A stretch of DNA of 64,000 bases from Telopea speciosissima (GCF_018873765.1 NC_057924.1:18657542-18721541); one strand, 5' to 3'. Counted from the stretch's first letter, positions 47,732 to 59,198 are shown. The notes: generated by a model not told the origin, from the letters alone. Numbers and translations: made by a program.

Positions 47732-49920
47732 CTGAGGAGCGTCAGAAAGCATTTGAGGAGTTGAAAGAGTACCTGGAGAACCCACCACTGCTCGAGCGAC
47801 CAGAACCTAATGAAGAGCTGCAGATCTACCTGGATGTAACCCCAGTCGTAGTGAGCGCAGTATTGTTGAAGGAAGAAGCAAGGGTACAGAGGCCCATCTA
47901 CTATATCAGTCATGTCTTGATTGACGCAGAGACCAGGTACACAAGGATCGAGACGGTAGACCACGCGCTGGTGATCGCGGCTAGGAAGCTCCGACCATAC
48001 TTCCAAACCCACACAATCACAGTACTCACCGATCTACCATTGAAGAAGGTGCTACACAAATCAGACGTCTCCGAATGGTTGATTGCCTGGGCAGTAGAGT
48101 TGAGTAAACATGGCATTAGGTTCCAACGTCGAACGGCCATCAAAGGCCAGGCACTGGCAGACTTCGTCGCCAAATGCACCCTACCTGAAGGCGACCAAAA
48201 AGCGGCAGAACCAGAGGAGTATGATCGAGGATCATGGGAGATGTACGTAGATGGTTCGAGTAATGCAGCAGGAAGTGGGGTTGGCTTCATACTCACCAGC
48301 CCCGAAGGATTTTGAATCTAGTATGCTCTTCGATTCACCTTCCCAGCATCCAATAATGAAGCAAAGTACGAGGCATTACTGGCTGGAATTCGGGTGGGTA
48401 AAGCCATTCAAATCACACATCTATCCATCCGGAGTGATTCCCAACTTATAGTGAACCAGGTAAATGGAGAGTATGAGGCGAAGGTCGAGCGAATGGCGTC
48501 ATACCTAGCACATGCTCGGGCATTGATCGAAGGGTTCAAGAAGTTCGAGATCGTTCAGGTTCCCAAGATCGAGAATGCCACCGCCGACGCCCTGTCTAGG
48601 CTAGCTAATGATGAGCTTTAAAACCTGGCTAGTGCCGTCTACGTCGAAATACTGCATGAGTTGACATACTAGGAGAAGCAGGTTAATGAGATTGAGGAGG
48701 GGCCTAGCTGGATGGACCCTATACTGGACTACCTATAGAATGACATCCTACCGAAAAACAAAGTCGAGGCGAGAAAAATAAGGATGAGAGTTGCAAAGTA
48801 CACCATCCTAGACGGCGTACTATACAAGAGGGGGGTCACAGCACCACTACTCCGGTGCCTAGGACCCAAGGGAGCCAAGTATGCCCTAGCAGAGGTCCAT
48901 GAAGGAATATGCAGAAGCCACACGAGAGGACGAGCTCTAGCCTACAAGGTCCTCCGTCAGGGGTTCTACTGGTCACGAATGCAAGAGGAAGCAATACAGT
49001 ATGTCAAGGCTTGCGAGCAATATCAATTGTTCGCCCCAGTACCCCATCTACCCACCACCAAATTGACATCGATCCTCAACCCCATTCCCTTTGTCATTTG
49101 GGGGGTAGACATCCTAGACGATTTCACAACTGCATCAGGGAACCGCAAATACTTGGTGGTCGCCATAGACTACTTCACCAAATGGGTCGAGACAATGCCA
49201 TTGGCCAAAATCACAGAGAATGAAATAGAGAAGTTCCTCTGGGACGACGTCATCTACAGGTTTGGGGTACCAAGGATTCTAGTCTCACACAATGGAAAGC
49301 AATTCAACAACCCCAAATTCAGAGCCTTTTGTCAAAGCTACAACATTGACTATCGGCCTGTTTCGGTAGCCTACCCACAGGCCACTGCTCAGGTGGAGGT
49401 GACAAACAGAACATTGCTAGATGGAATCAAGAAGAGGCTAAAAGGAGTCAAAGGGAAGTGGGTCGAGGAATTACCAAGTGTCCTGTGGGCATACCGAACC
49501 AAAGTAAGGATGCCCACAGGAGAAAGCCCATTCAGCCTAGCATACGGCACAGAGGCATTGGCACCAGTAGAAGTCCTCGCCATGTCCCACAGGGTACTGC
49601 ACTTCAACGAGCGCACCTATGATGATAGACTACGAGCGAACCTGGACTTCATAGATGAAGTCCGTGAGAAGGCACTCCTAAGGAACGTGACATATCAGTA
49701 GAGAACAGCCAAGTACTACAATGCTAGAGTAAGAGAAAGGCTATTCCACCAGGTAGACCTAGTCCTAAGAAGGGCAAGTGTATCGCAGCCACTGAAGGAA
49801 GGGAAGTTATCGGCTAACTGGGAAGGACCGTACATAGTTTCCAAGTAGATACGTCCAGGGACCTACAGCTTGAAAACTCCGGGGGGCAAGAAGGTAGACT
49901 GTACCTGGAACTCAGAACAC
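47732..49920 (+). pseudogene. Tat RNase H, second RNase H-like domain and integrase
   Basis: Resumes in the same frame as the RT. RNase H: EERQKAFEELKEYL, ISHVLIDAETRYTRIE, then the linker WLIAWAVELSKHGIRF and KGQALADFVA. Second RNase H-like part: YVDGSSNAAGSGVGFIL, NNEAKYEALLAGI, IRSDSQLIVNQVNGEYE, PKIENATADALSRLA. Integrase from 48784: HEGICRSHTRGRALAYKVLRQ, WGVDILDDF, WVETMPLAKI, FGVPRILVSHNGKQF, GESPFSLAYGTEA. Stops at 48313 (TGA), 48319 (TAG), 48619 (TAA), near 48670 and 48736 (TAG), 49699 and 49846 (TAG). Catalytic damage: the second Asp of the DDE triad (usually SDNGKQF) is His, and the zinc domain has CEQYQ in place of CxxC. Ends about 49920. Confidence 0.92.
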
Positions 49921-49921
49921 T

Positions 49922-50022
49922 GAAGAAGTACTGCCAGTAGCAGCAACAGTACCACCAGTAGTAGCAGCAAAGTCACCAGTAGTAATAGTAGTAGTAGTAA
50001 TACAACAGTAGTAGTAGCATAG
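49922..50022. repeat. (AGT/AGC)n trinucleotide repeat
   Basis: Imperfect AGTAGC/AGTAGT repeats just downstream of the integrase end. Confidence 0.85.
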
Positions 50023-50154
50023 TCAGATGTCAGCCATGGTACACAGTAGATTGCATTATAGTTTTCAAGGATAATTTGAAATTTTATTTGAAGTAAATAG
50101 TTGATTTTGGATATACTCATACTGCTCATCAATCGAATCACTTCCACCACACCG

Positions 50155-50375
50155 AGGTCCATAGATCACCAAGGCACAATGCCACCAAGGTCTGTAGACC
50201 ACCAAGGCATAATGTCACCAAGGTCCGTAGACCACCAATGCGCAATGCCACCAAGGTCCGTAGACCAAGGCGCAAGGCCACCGCAGTCCGTAGACCACCC
50301 AAGGCGAGATGTCACCAAGGTCTGTAGACCACCAAGGCGTAATGCCACGAAGGTCCGTAGACCACCAAAGCACAA
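50155..50375. repeat. 34-bp tandem array, left part
   Basis: About six to seven units of ~34 bp around CCACCAAGGTCCGTAGACCA with CCAAGGCGCAATG. Part of the Tat 3' noncoding region. Interrupted at 50375 by the 3.3-kb insertion and continued at 53697. Confidence 0.9.
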
Positions 50376-53300
50376 TTTCACACCCTGAACCAGCCCCTAG
50401 GCGGGTCGGGCGGGTAACCCGGATGTCAACCCACAACCCGGATACATACATGGCCTTTTTTATAGCCCAGCATCATATAACAAAATACAAAAAAGCTGCA
50501 TCTGTAAGCTATACAAAAAAAAAAAAGGCCAATCGGTTATCCACAAAAAGAATGTTCTATGAACATAAAAAAAAGACAACCGCCATCAGATAAGCTCCTC
50601 CAACCTAATCCTGTGCACCCGCATCAGAGGGATCACCTCTGTAGGGGTCCACACTTGAATAGTCACGATCACCATCACCAAATTATCCGTAATGATCCTC
50701 CCACTTAGGGAGATGTCCACCTGTAAAATCATCTAAAAGAAACAATCCACGAGGGGTGAGCTCTACCGAGCCCAACGAATGAATAATAAATCATGCAAGC
50801 AGGTACAACCATCACAATCATCAATCTACATGTTGGGTTCAATTTTTTTATTCTAGTCCACCTAGCATCACAACTAAGTCACTAGGTTTATGCTACTTGC
50901 AATGACTCGGGCAACAATCTCAATCGTTCCCTTATCGATCTTCGGTTGCTACCTCAATCATTGCGGGTGGAACCTATGCTGGTCCGGGAGCACCGACTCC
51001 CTTCCTTGGCAGACCCCAAGTTAACCACGACGACCTAACCTGGCTTCTGCTGCCCTCGGCTATTCAGGAGGCTATGATCACCCAACACCTGCACCCCTGT
51101 TGGGAAGGGTTATAGCATAAGGGTATGTTTGCCTAGCCCAATGATCTACATGATAAGTATGAGTTAAGTGGTGTCAACCGTATCCCATTCTATGGGCTAC
51201 CACAAACCTCATTTCCAGTATAAAAAGCACGGTGCTCCCGCAGCCCATACTACGGCTCACCATGCCTTTCATTTCCATGCCGTCTATTACGGCATCTAAT
51301 CTAACAGTTCACATAGCATGCATTTTAGTCATCAATCATTTTATCAACATGCTCATAATCATAATCCACAGTTACAACTGAAATTTCACTGTTCAAAAGT
51401 AAATAAGTAATAATATAATACAGATATTAATAATAAAATTAATTTTGTTATCTTCGATATGTTCACAAGGTTACACCTACAAGGATGATCCAATATCCAC
51501 TCACCTTGATTGTATACTACTGGTTCTGAAAACTGCTGATCCCCAGAAGTGCCTGGATGTGCGTTGTCGGTCAAACAAGCACAGCCTAAGTAAATAAATT
51601 AGAGGAATTATATTAATACACCATTTTACCCTAAAAGTCTAGGGGTGAACGTAGTCTAACTTCCAGACCAAAATAGGACACAGAACTACCATGTCAGCAG
51701 TAGTGGTCGATTGGCACTGGTCTATCTAATGGACCAGTGGCAATTGACAAGTAGGTTGCTGTGGCCAAAAATCAAAAGGGGTTTATGGTTTTAGACCCAA
51801 AAGGTGCCCAAGTACTGTTCTAAGTAACTACAAAGGCTAGGGTCAAGTTCTTCATCAATGGTTTACACTAGTTGATTGGACTGGCCTATCCAATGGACCA
51901 GTGGCAATCAACCCATAGCTCCAAGTGTAGGCACAGGGCTGAGTTAATGAGCTTTAGGCTAAGGTTTATACCCAAAGGCCTAGGAAAGGAGTTTCAGACC
52001 TTGGGGTAGGTTAAGGACTGCACAGGCTTCAATATCCTATAGTGGTTGATTGGTACTGGTCTATCCAATGGACCAGTAGCAATAGACCAGTGGGGGTTTT
52101 AGTCACAGATATGGAAGGGGTTCACACCAGGGGTATTAGATGGTACTGTAGTAGTTCCATCAATGATTTGGGTTATGCTTCTATGCCAAATACGAGTTTG
52201 GTTGCCCAAAACCCGTCTCAAGATGTCAGATTAGCTCTAAACACAGGTACAAAGCATGGATTTCAGCTAGGATGACATGCAAGGCCTCATGCGGGGCATT
52301 ACAGACCAAGAGGTAAGCTAGGAGTAGCACAGGTTTCAGTTTCCTGCAGTGGTCGATTGGTACAGCTCAAAAATTTAAAAGTTAAGGCTATTTTGGCTTA
52401 GATCCTTGGATCAGTGGTTTACATGGATGATCAGGAGGTACCAGCAGGTTACAATGAAGGTATTCAACATGATTCTAAGGTAAATATCAACATGCATGAG
52501 AATTTGGAGCTTTTGGCTATTATGGACAGCATGCATGGCTTTGTATGCAAGAAAATAGCAGAAATCCTAAATGAGCAGGTTATAACTATGCTAAAACAAT
52601 TCTGTTTCAGAGAACAGAGCCAAATATCAACATGCATCTAAAGCAAGCATGTCCAACACTTATTCTCATGATCTAAGCATGCAATATGGCATGGCAATTG
52701 ATCAACTAAGTCTGAAATTTGTAGGCACAGCATATAATCATTATGAAAAAGGGTAGATAATAAGCCAAGCATGGCAGATTTACATGTGCATGCAGGATTC
52801 ATGCATCTAAGGTTAGCAAGGCATGGTTTTTATCAAAGAACTCATGGGTACATGGTTGTGCAGCCATAACAGAAAGTAGATCAGGGTTGCAGCCATGGAA
52901 ATGGCTAGGAGGCAACAGGGAAGGGCTGGGTTAGGCTTACCTTGAAGGGTCCAAGCTCAACGATGAGTCCTAGCTCCACCTTCTTCTTCTTCCCTTCACT
53001 CTCTCCTTCTCCTTCTCTTCTTTCTCTTCAACGAATTCAGCGGGGGAGATTTTGGTCTAAGGATGGCTTATTTTTATGTCCAGCCACTAAGGCTTGTTTG
53101 GTTGAATCTGATTTTTAGTGAGAATGTATTCTAAGAACTCATTCTTAAATGCAAATGGCTCCAAAGTGGGCCCACAGGGTCACATTGTTAGGGCAATATT
53201 TCCATGGGTCATTTTGAGTACGGAGAGGTGACCCGAGGTGCGAGATAGTGGGACCCACGCACCTGAGATGAAACCTGAGCAGTATTGCAGTACTGGTTGA

Positions 53301-53696
53301 TCCACTGGTTGATCCAATAGACCAGTATGGATGGACCAATAGGTAAAACCCTGCTACTTCTGCATTCGAGCCCCACCGAGACCTATGCCATGCTTAGGGC
53401 ATTGTCTTTGTATAATTTATGGCCATTAAATCCCATTTAAATATTTAAAAATGAATTTATTCCTATTTCGGTTAAGTAGGGGTTGTACCTTAGGTTGTCC
53501 ATCAATTTGTGTATGGAACAGCAACACAAGTCTGGTAGCTACCTCCGGATCGGTAGGTATGACATCACTGGAGTTTCCCCCTAAAAAATGATCACCGGGT
53601 CTGTGCACCACCTGTTGCTAGTGGGTAAGACCCAGGATCCATCGGGTTCCGGACCTACATTCGGAGTTCGATCAGGGTTTGGGCACAGATGTAACA
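50376..53696 (+). mobile_element. 3.3-kb LTR-like insertion, probable giant solo LTR
   Basis: Interrupts the 34-bp array. It begins TTTCACACCCTGAACC (a one-base change from the TGTCACACCC start of many plant Gypsy LTRs) and ends CAGATGTAACA. It is flanked by CACAA (50371-50375) and CGCAA (53697-53701). The array unit contains CGCAATGCC, so the two flanks are one 5-bp target with a single CpG change. No coding. I found no second LTR copy inside. Chromovirus (Tekay/Del-like) LTRs reach this size, which makes a solo LTR the simplest reading. A TATA-like GTATAAAAAGC lies near 51220. Confidence 0.65.
51705..52090. repeat. Palindromic module repeated about every 165 bp
   Basis: A ~45-bp interrupted palindrome, left half GTYGATTGGYACTGGTCYAT and right half its near complement (ATGGACCAGTGGCAATYRAC), occurs at about 51709, 51876 and 52039. 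A partial copy is near 52349 and a rearranged one near 53293. The intervening ~120 bp are only weakly alike (both have TTTAKACCCAAARG), so this is an old tandem array whose palindrome stayed conserved. Confidence 0.75.
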
Positions 53697-53880
53697 CGCA
53701 ATGCCACCAAGGTCCGTAGACCACCAAAGTCTGTAGACCACCCGAGGCGAGATGTCACCAAGGTCCGTAGACCACCAAGGCGTAATGCCACCAAGGTCCG
53801 TAGACCAAGGTGCAATGCCACCGAGGTCCGTAGACCACCGAGGTCCGAAGACCACTAAGGTCCAAGAACCATTAAAGCAA
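53697..53880. repeat. 34-bp tandem array, right part
   Basis: Continuation of the array at 50155-50375, with the same CCACCAAGGTCCGTAGACCA unit, decaying towards 53880. Confidence 0.9.
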
Positions 53881-54039
53881 TAAGCCACCAGGATCAAATG
53901 AGTACCGAAGATAGACCATACACATCAACCACAAGAAATAGTACGCGAAGAAGGTAAGAAGTTAACTACACATAATCAGAAAAGAAGGTCACAGTAATTA
54001 CAACTCAGAGTTCAGAATCCATAAGTCCAACATACCATA

Positions 54040-56153
54040 TGCACAAAAGAGCAAGAGACCTCCGCTGGGGGAGTCACATCCTCCTCAGGAGGAGAAGCCA
54101 TCTTAGCCTCAGGTGGGCATGCCACGCCCTCCTATGCAGGAACAACGCCCTCATCAGGCCGAGTAACCCCCTTCTCGGGCGCCACAGTACTCTCCCCCTC
54201 AGGAACATCGGTGGCCACAGCAATGACTGAGGGCAATGCCGCAACACTTGTAAACCGTGAGAAGTCATAACCAGGAGTCTCCTCAAGAACGTAGGCTGCC
54301 AAGTCCTGAATCCCCGCATCATATATCCTCTGGTTCTCCTTATAGAACCAATCCATGAGCTCCGAAGACTTCTAGTACTCTGCCACAGCTCGCCTGCCAA
54401 CCTCGGCTAACTCTGCCTCAAATCACGGAGCTCCTCCTCCATTGCACGGATCCTGGCTGAACTCTCAGCCTCCCTAGCCACGCTCCGGGAAAACATAACC
54501 CTGAGTTCATCAGCCATTCTCCTCACCCGAACGGCGGCCTCCTCTTGGGTGACTCGGTGCTCCTGGAGCTCCCTCTCTATGCTATGCAACTTGCAAGTCT
54601 GCTGGATCTCCTGGAATGCTTTCTGCTCGAGATGGAGTACCGCCTCGATAGTGCGATGTTGGACCTATTAACGACAAGAGCATCAGAAGCCTATCACATA
54701 ATGACATTGAAAACAAAAAATGGAGAAATATGACTTATCGAAGCCATGTCCTGATAAAGAGAGTGCACCAGAAGTGAGTCACTCATCCCCTGCAGGGTCG
54801 TACACTTCGCTCGAAGCCTCCCCAGGTCCAGCCACTCACAAGGTACACCAGGACGAGTCAAAACTGCACCCTCCTGAAGCTCCCAGGGAAGCACCAAAGT
54901 AGATGAAGTCGACTGGTCGGCAGTAGATAGAGTCGGCGGATCAGCAGGCGTACCCGCAAAAGAAGAAGCCACCCCCTGAACTACAGTAGCAGGGGGAACG
55001 GAAGGCCTTGGGGCATCAGCAGCAGGCCTCGATCTCGGGAGGATAACTCGCGGACCACTCCTCATAGCACTAGGTGCGTCAGGACCCCCCCCTTTCGCTT
55101 GACACCAGCAGCTGCAGCAGGGGAAGGTCTAGAAGCCATGAAAACATCCTCACCAGAAGATGAACCACCCTGAGCAGCCCTCTTCCCAGGTTAGCGCGGA
55201 AGACATTAATATCCGGTCGAAGGGCCACTGCACAACAACAACAATAAATCAAGCCATTGAGATTCCAAAACAAGAACACAAGTACAGGTATCAAGCACAG
55301 AACCAAACATCTTACCAGGACTCAGCTTCCAAAGAAACAGGAATGCCTCGGAGTCCAACTCCTGGACGTTGGATGGCTCACGTCCTTGACACCGCCTGAG
55401 GGACTCGCTGTCGAAGTCACTCAACCCGAGACTGCGGTTCACCCTCTTGATATCAATGTCCTCCCAGGTAGTCCGCAGTGAGCCATAGGGGACCTTGGCA
55501 AAGAAGAAGCGATCGCTCAAATGCTTCACCGAACTGGTGATCCCCTCGAGAAGGTCATGCTCAGAGAGATGCGGCCTAAGGATGCGACGTGAGAAATGGT
55601 AGCATTCACCTTCCCCCTTCTTCAACATGTAGAAATACAAGAACAGGGGAATAGTGGCGGCGTGACCCATCCGGGCAAAGAATATATAAAAACCCAGGAT
55701 AATCCTCCAGGAGTTGGGCAATACCTGCCCAGGGGTGAGGCACCAATGATCTAGCACCAACTCAATAAAATGAGCCATAGGGAACCGAAGACCGTAGGAG
55801 AAGAAGATGTGGTAGAGACAGATCTCATCCGCTCGGTGTGAGAAAGCCCGATCACTAGGTCTAGGGGCACGAATCACCATCTCGGGAGGTATATGAAACC
55901 CTCGGCGAAGAGAAACCAGGTCTGAGGTAGTAACAACACTGAAAATCTGAGATAATTTACTAATAGGGTCTGCAATAGGCAAAGTACTGGGTCCTCCACT
56001 AGGGCCAGAGTCACTAGTGGCCCCATCCTCCTCACTAGTAGTAGGGGAGGGCAGTGAAGGGATAGTGTCTACAGGGGAAGAAGACCCTAACGAGGGCTCC
56101 CCAGAAGACCCAACCATAATGGTGGCAAGATCAGAATCGCTGGATGAAGACAT
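54040..56153 (-). pseudogene. Antisense ORF of the Tat element ('putative gypsy type transposon' domain), spliced-looking, broken
   Basis: First exon 56153-55316: an acidic/Ser-rich start (MSSSSDSDLATIMVG), then a conserved domain at about residues 85-190 (GFHIPPEMVIRAPRPSDRA, ICLYHIFFSYGLRFP, FIELVLDHWCLTPGQVLPNS, WRIILGFYIFFARMG). I recognise this as the Pfam family named 'putative gypsy type transposon', known from antisense ORFs of Tat elements. A clean donor (CCTG|GTAAGA) at 55315 and acceptor (TTGTGCAG|TGG) at 55228 join to VALRPDINVFRANLG. Later parts lie in other frames: a Ser/Ala-rich linker (MASRPSPAAAAG), PRVILPRSRPAADAPRPSVP, a coiled coil at about 54660-54410 (IERELQEHRVTQEEAAVRV), and MDWFYKENQRIYDAG at 54356 to about 54130. 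Frameshifts, including one at an 8-G run near 55086, show decay. Role unknown. Confidence 0.75.
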
Positions 56154-56289
56154 GAATATAAGGCAAGCAACTTACTCAAAACGATGTCCTCCTGACGTCA
56201 AGTAATCGACACAAGAAGGAGATGGCCAACCTACAACCATCAACGAGTAAAAAAAAAAAAAAAAAGGAGAGAGAGAAAGAGAAGGAAGG

Positions 56290-57130
56290 GAACGAATCCA
56301 TATCGGGCGCTGATTGTGGAACGTAGGTCATGGGTGCTGATCGTCGAATCGCGGGTCACAGGCACTGATCGTCAAACCATAGGTCACGGGCGCTGATCAA
56401 GGGAACGAATCCATATAGGGCGCTGATCATCGAACGAGGTCACCGGCGCTGATTGTGGAACGTGGGTCAAGAGCGCTGATCATCGAACCACAGGTCACGG
56501 GCACTGATCGTGGAAAGCGGGTCACGAGCGTTGATCGTCAAACCACGGGCACTGAACGTCTAACCATAGGTCATGGGCACTAATCGTCGAACGCAGGTCA
56601 CGAGCACCAATCGTCGAACAGCGGGCCATGGGGGTCAATCATCGAACGACTGACCATAGGCGCCGATCGAATGAGGGTGTCACGAGCGCCAATCATCGAA
56701 TGAGAGGCCATGGGCACCAATCATTAAAGGATGAACCACGAGCCCCGATCGAATGAGAGCTCACGGGCATGAATCATTGAATGAGCGCCTTTGGGCACGG
56801 ATCACCGAATGAGGTGTCACCGGGCGTGGATCGAGGAACGAGGCACCACAGGCACCGATCGAATGAGAAGCTAAGGGCATCGAATGAAGAGGGGTTGAAG
56901 GGCGCCGATCCAATGCGGGGTCCCGGGCACCAATTGAAGAGAGGCCACAGGCGCCGAATGGATTGAGAGGTCGTGGACGCCAAGCGGTGAATGGGGTCAT
57001 GGGCGCCGATCGGGGGCGTCGCCTGGGCATGAACGAGGGTCGAGCAGAATGAAGTGCGAGCGAGCGTCGATCGATGGACGTCACCCAGGCGTGGATCGAC
57101 AGAGTATCGCCAGGCATGGATCGAGGGCAC
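56290..57130. repeat. ~30-bp tandem repeats upstream of the antisense ORF
   Basis: More than 20 diverged units of GGTCACGGGCGCTGATCGTCGAAC type run up to about 57130. The unit resembles the ~33-bp repeat inside the LTRs (GGGCGCGGATCGAAGGGCGT). In antisense orientation this array would lie in the promoter or 5' leader of the antisense ORF. Confidence 0.85.
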
Positions 57131-57644
57131 CAGGGCGCAGACCCAGGGCGGGGTTCCCACCAAGGACGCGGATACGAGGTCAGAGCTCAAGTCATAAATG
57201 AAAGACCAAGCACAAGAGAACCCCACAGGTACAACATGAAGACATAACCAAGAAAGCACAAGGCTAGTACACAAGGTAAGCCAACCCAAAGGCCAAAGCT
57301 AATAGTAGACCACCCTAGTCTTTGCCACCTAAAGCCAAACACTTGGGGGGCACCAAGAAGCAACTACCAAGTGCAAGGAAGGGAGAAGATCCCAAGAAAG
57401 AAAAGTGAAAAAGCAAAAAGCAAAAGTGAGAAATGAAAAAGTGAAAAAGGAATGGGGAAGGAAAAGGGATATATTTACAAAAAAGAAAGAAAAGACAAAA
57501 AGGTGTGAGAGGAGAGGTTTGAACCTACAACCTCTCCCCCTACACCAAATGATCTGCAGGTGCATCCTCCAATAAGAAGAATCCGCAATAAACCCCCTGA
57601 GAGGGTAAAAGGACAAAATCTGCTCTCTTGGACATCCTGACCCA

Positions 57645-57661
57645 AGAGAGTGGGGGCCAAA
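57645..57661 (+). other. Tat polypurine tract
   Basis: AGAGAGTGGGGGCCAAA directly precedes the 3' LTR start TGATGAACC. Confidence 0.7.
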
Positions 57662-58450
57662 TGATGAACCCCAATAAAAATTGGACCATTCAAAAGACGC
57701 CGAGTGTCCCCAACCCAAGGAGATGGGCCACGTCAGAACCAGAGGAAAGCTAAGCATGGACACGAACCACCCCAGGCGCGAATTAGATCGAACGGGTCAC
57801 CCCTGGCGCGGATTGAAGGATGTCGTAGGGCGTGAACCCCGGGCACGGATCGAAGGGCATCCATTGGGAGTGAACCTTGGGCGAGGATCGAAGGGCGTCC
57901 ATCGGGCGTGAACCCTGAGCACTGATCGAAGGGCGTCAATCGGGTATGAACCCCCTGGCGCGGATCGCAGGACGTCAATTGAACATGAACCCCCGGTACG
58001 GATAATGGATGCGAATCACCTTCGAACGAGCAAGCATGGTCGAACAAGGACTCTAGGTTCTAGACCGCCGCCTATAGTCCCAGATATACACAAACACCTA
58101 ATGTTCTATCTGCACACATCAACATCTACCTATCGGAAACCTCAACTCTATCGAGACACCACCTCCCATAGAAGGATAACCACTCAGGAAAGAACCCTGC
58201 TACTTAGGGACTCTATCAACTACAAAGACTACTCTCCGTCAATTGGGACTGTCCACACCGCCACACTCTACTATAAAAGGGAAGGTATTCTACTCCATGA
58301 TCCCATCTTGAATTCTATCATTCATCTGTTTACTCAGAGAGATCTAACTTAGGCATCGGAGAGTCCCTGGCTGGAACCTTCCTTTGTCATCCTGGTCCTT
58401 TTGCAGGTTACGACACTCGAGGGACCCCTGTACGATTTCCTGATGCAACA
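57662..58450 (+). repeat. Tat 3' LTR, 789 bp
   Basis: TGATGAACCCC...CTGATGCAACA. It has more copies of the ~33-bp internal repeat (57790-58015) than the 5' LTR, explaining the 41-bp length difference. TATA-like CTATAAAAGG near 58270. Confidence 0.9.
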
Positions 58451-59198
58451 TGATGATTTATGTGGAATTTTATGGGTTTGTGTATTTTCCTTGATTTTGT
58501 CGTTAGAATGCAAATTTCAATACACGTCCTTTTACATAATAAGACGTGGAGTCCACATTGACATTCTCTCATATTTTCTAAACCTTCATTGATGTAACAC
58601 ACAAATTTCTTCTTACATCGATCTTGGAAAACCTTCTCCCATATTTCAATCAGATGTTATAAAATAATAAATGCGTTTTCTACCAAAAAATAAAATAAAA
58701 TAATAAATATGGTATTGTCTACATTACATGTTTGTTAAATACTTCATGTGATAATTTAAGAAAATATGTGAAAGATTGTAATGGGACTTGTGACTACACA
58801 ATTTTGGTTTACAAGAACAGAATCGAGATTCGTACCAATTCTAATCCGATCTAAATAGGAATCGGTCTAGATCGGTTAGAAATCGATCAAAACATATCTT
58901 AACCCTAGAAATTCAATATGAATCGAGCAATCCAAATTGGTCAAAATCCAGGTTGACCTCGGTCAATTCCAATTACATCAGTCGATTCGATCCCGATTCT
59001 TAAAACATTGGACCATCACCTCAATCCTGTTCTCCCAATGGGGCATGAGTCATGACTACCCTTTGCCCTTATAATAATTGCGGTTAAGAGTTTTTCTATG
59101 AGGATTTAGCCCAAGACTCAACTTGTGGAAGTGATATTCGTATGATTGTCATCAATAGAGAATTTTATTTTTTAAATGTTTTAAAATATCGTTGACCT
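58451..59198. other. Right flank of the Tat element, no gene
   Basis: Host sequence resumes with the TGATG duplication. At 58795-59010 lies a block rich in GATTCG, AATCGG and TCGATC motifs, probably a decayed small TIR element related in style to those near 3.4 and 10.6 kb. Nothing coding. Confidence 0.5.

Larger units (their letters stand above)
33889..58450 (+). mobile_element. Ty3/Gypsy retrotransposon, Tat type, twice invaded
   Basis: The LTRs (33889-34636 and 57662-58450) both run TGATGAACCCC...CAACA and are flanked by TGATG (33884-33888 and 58451-58455). In order it has PBS, gag, protease, RT, RNase H with a second RNase H-like part, integrase, a long 3' region with tandem arrays and an antisense ORF, then a polypurine tract. 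This layout, with the dual RNase H and antisense ORF, is that of the plant Tat lineage. Two later insertions (38118-47731 and 50376-53696) account for 12.9 of its 24.6 kb, leaving about 11.6 kb of its own sequence. All coding parts carry stops, so it is defective. Confidence 0.92.

Noticed and set aside
50166..50451. Repetitive Trp-rich frames over the 34-bp array
   Set aside because: Repeat artefact within retrotransposon noncoding DNA; the same happens at 53655-53897.
56761..57289. Minus-strand frames of 118 and 171 codons over the ~30-bp array
   Set aside because: Products of the tandem repeat; no family resemblance.
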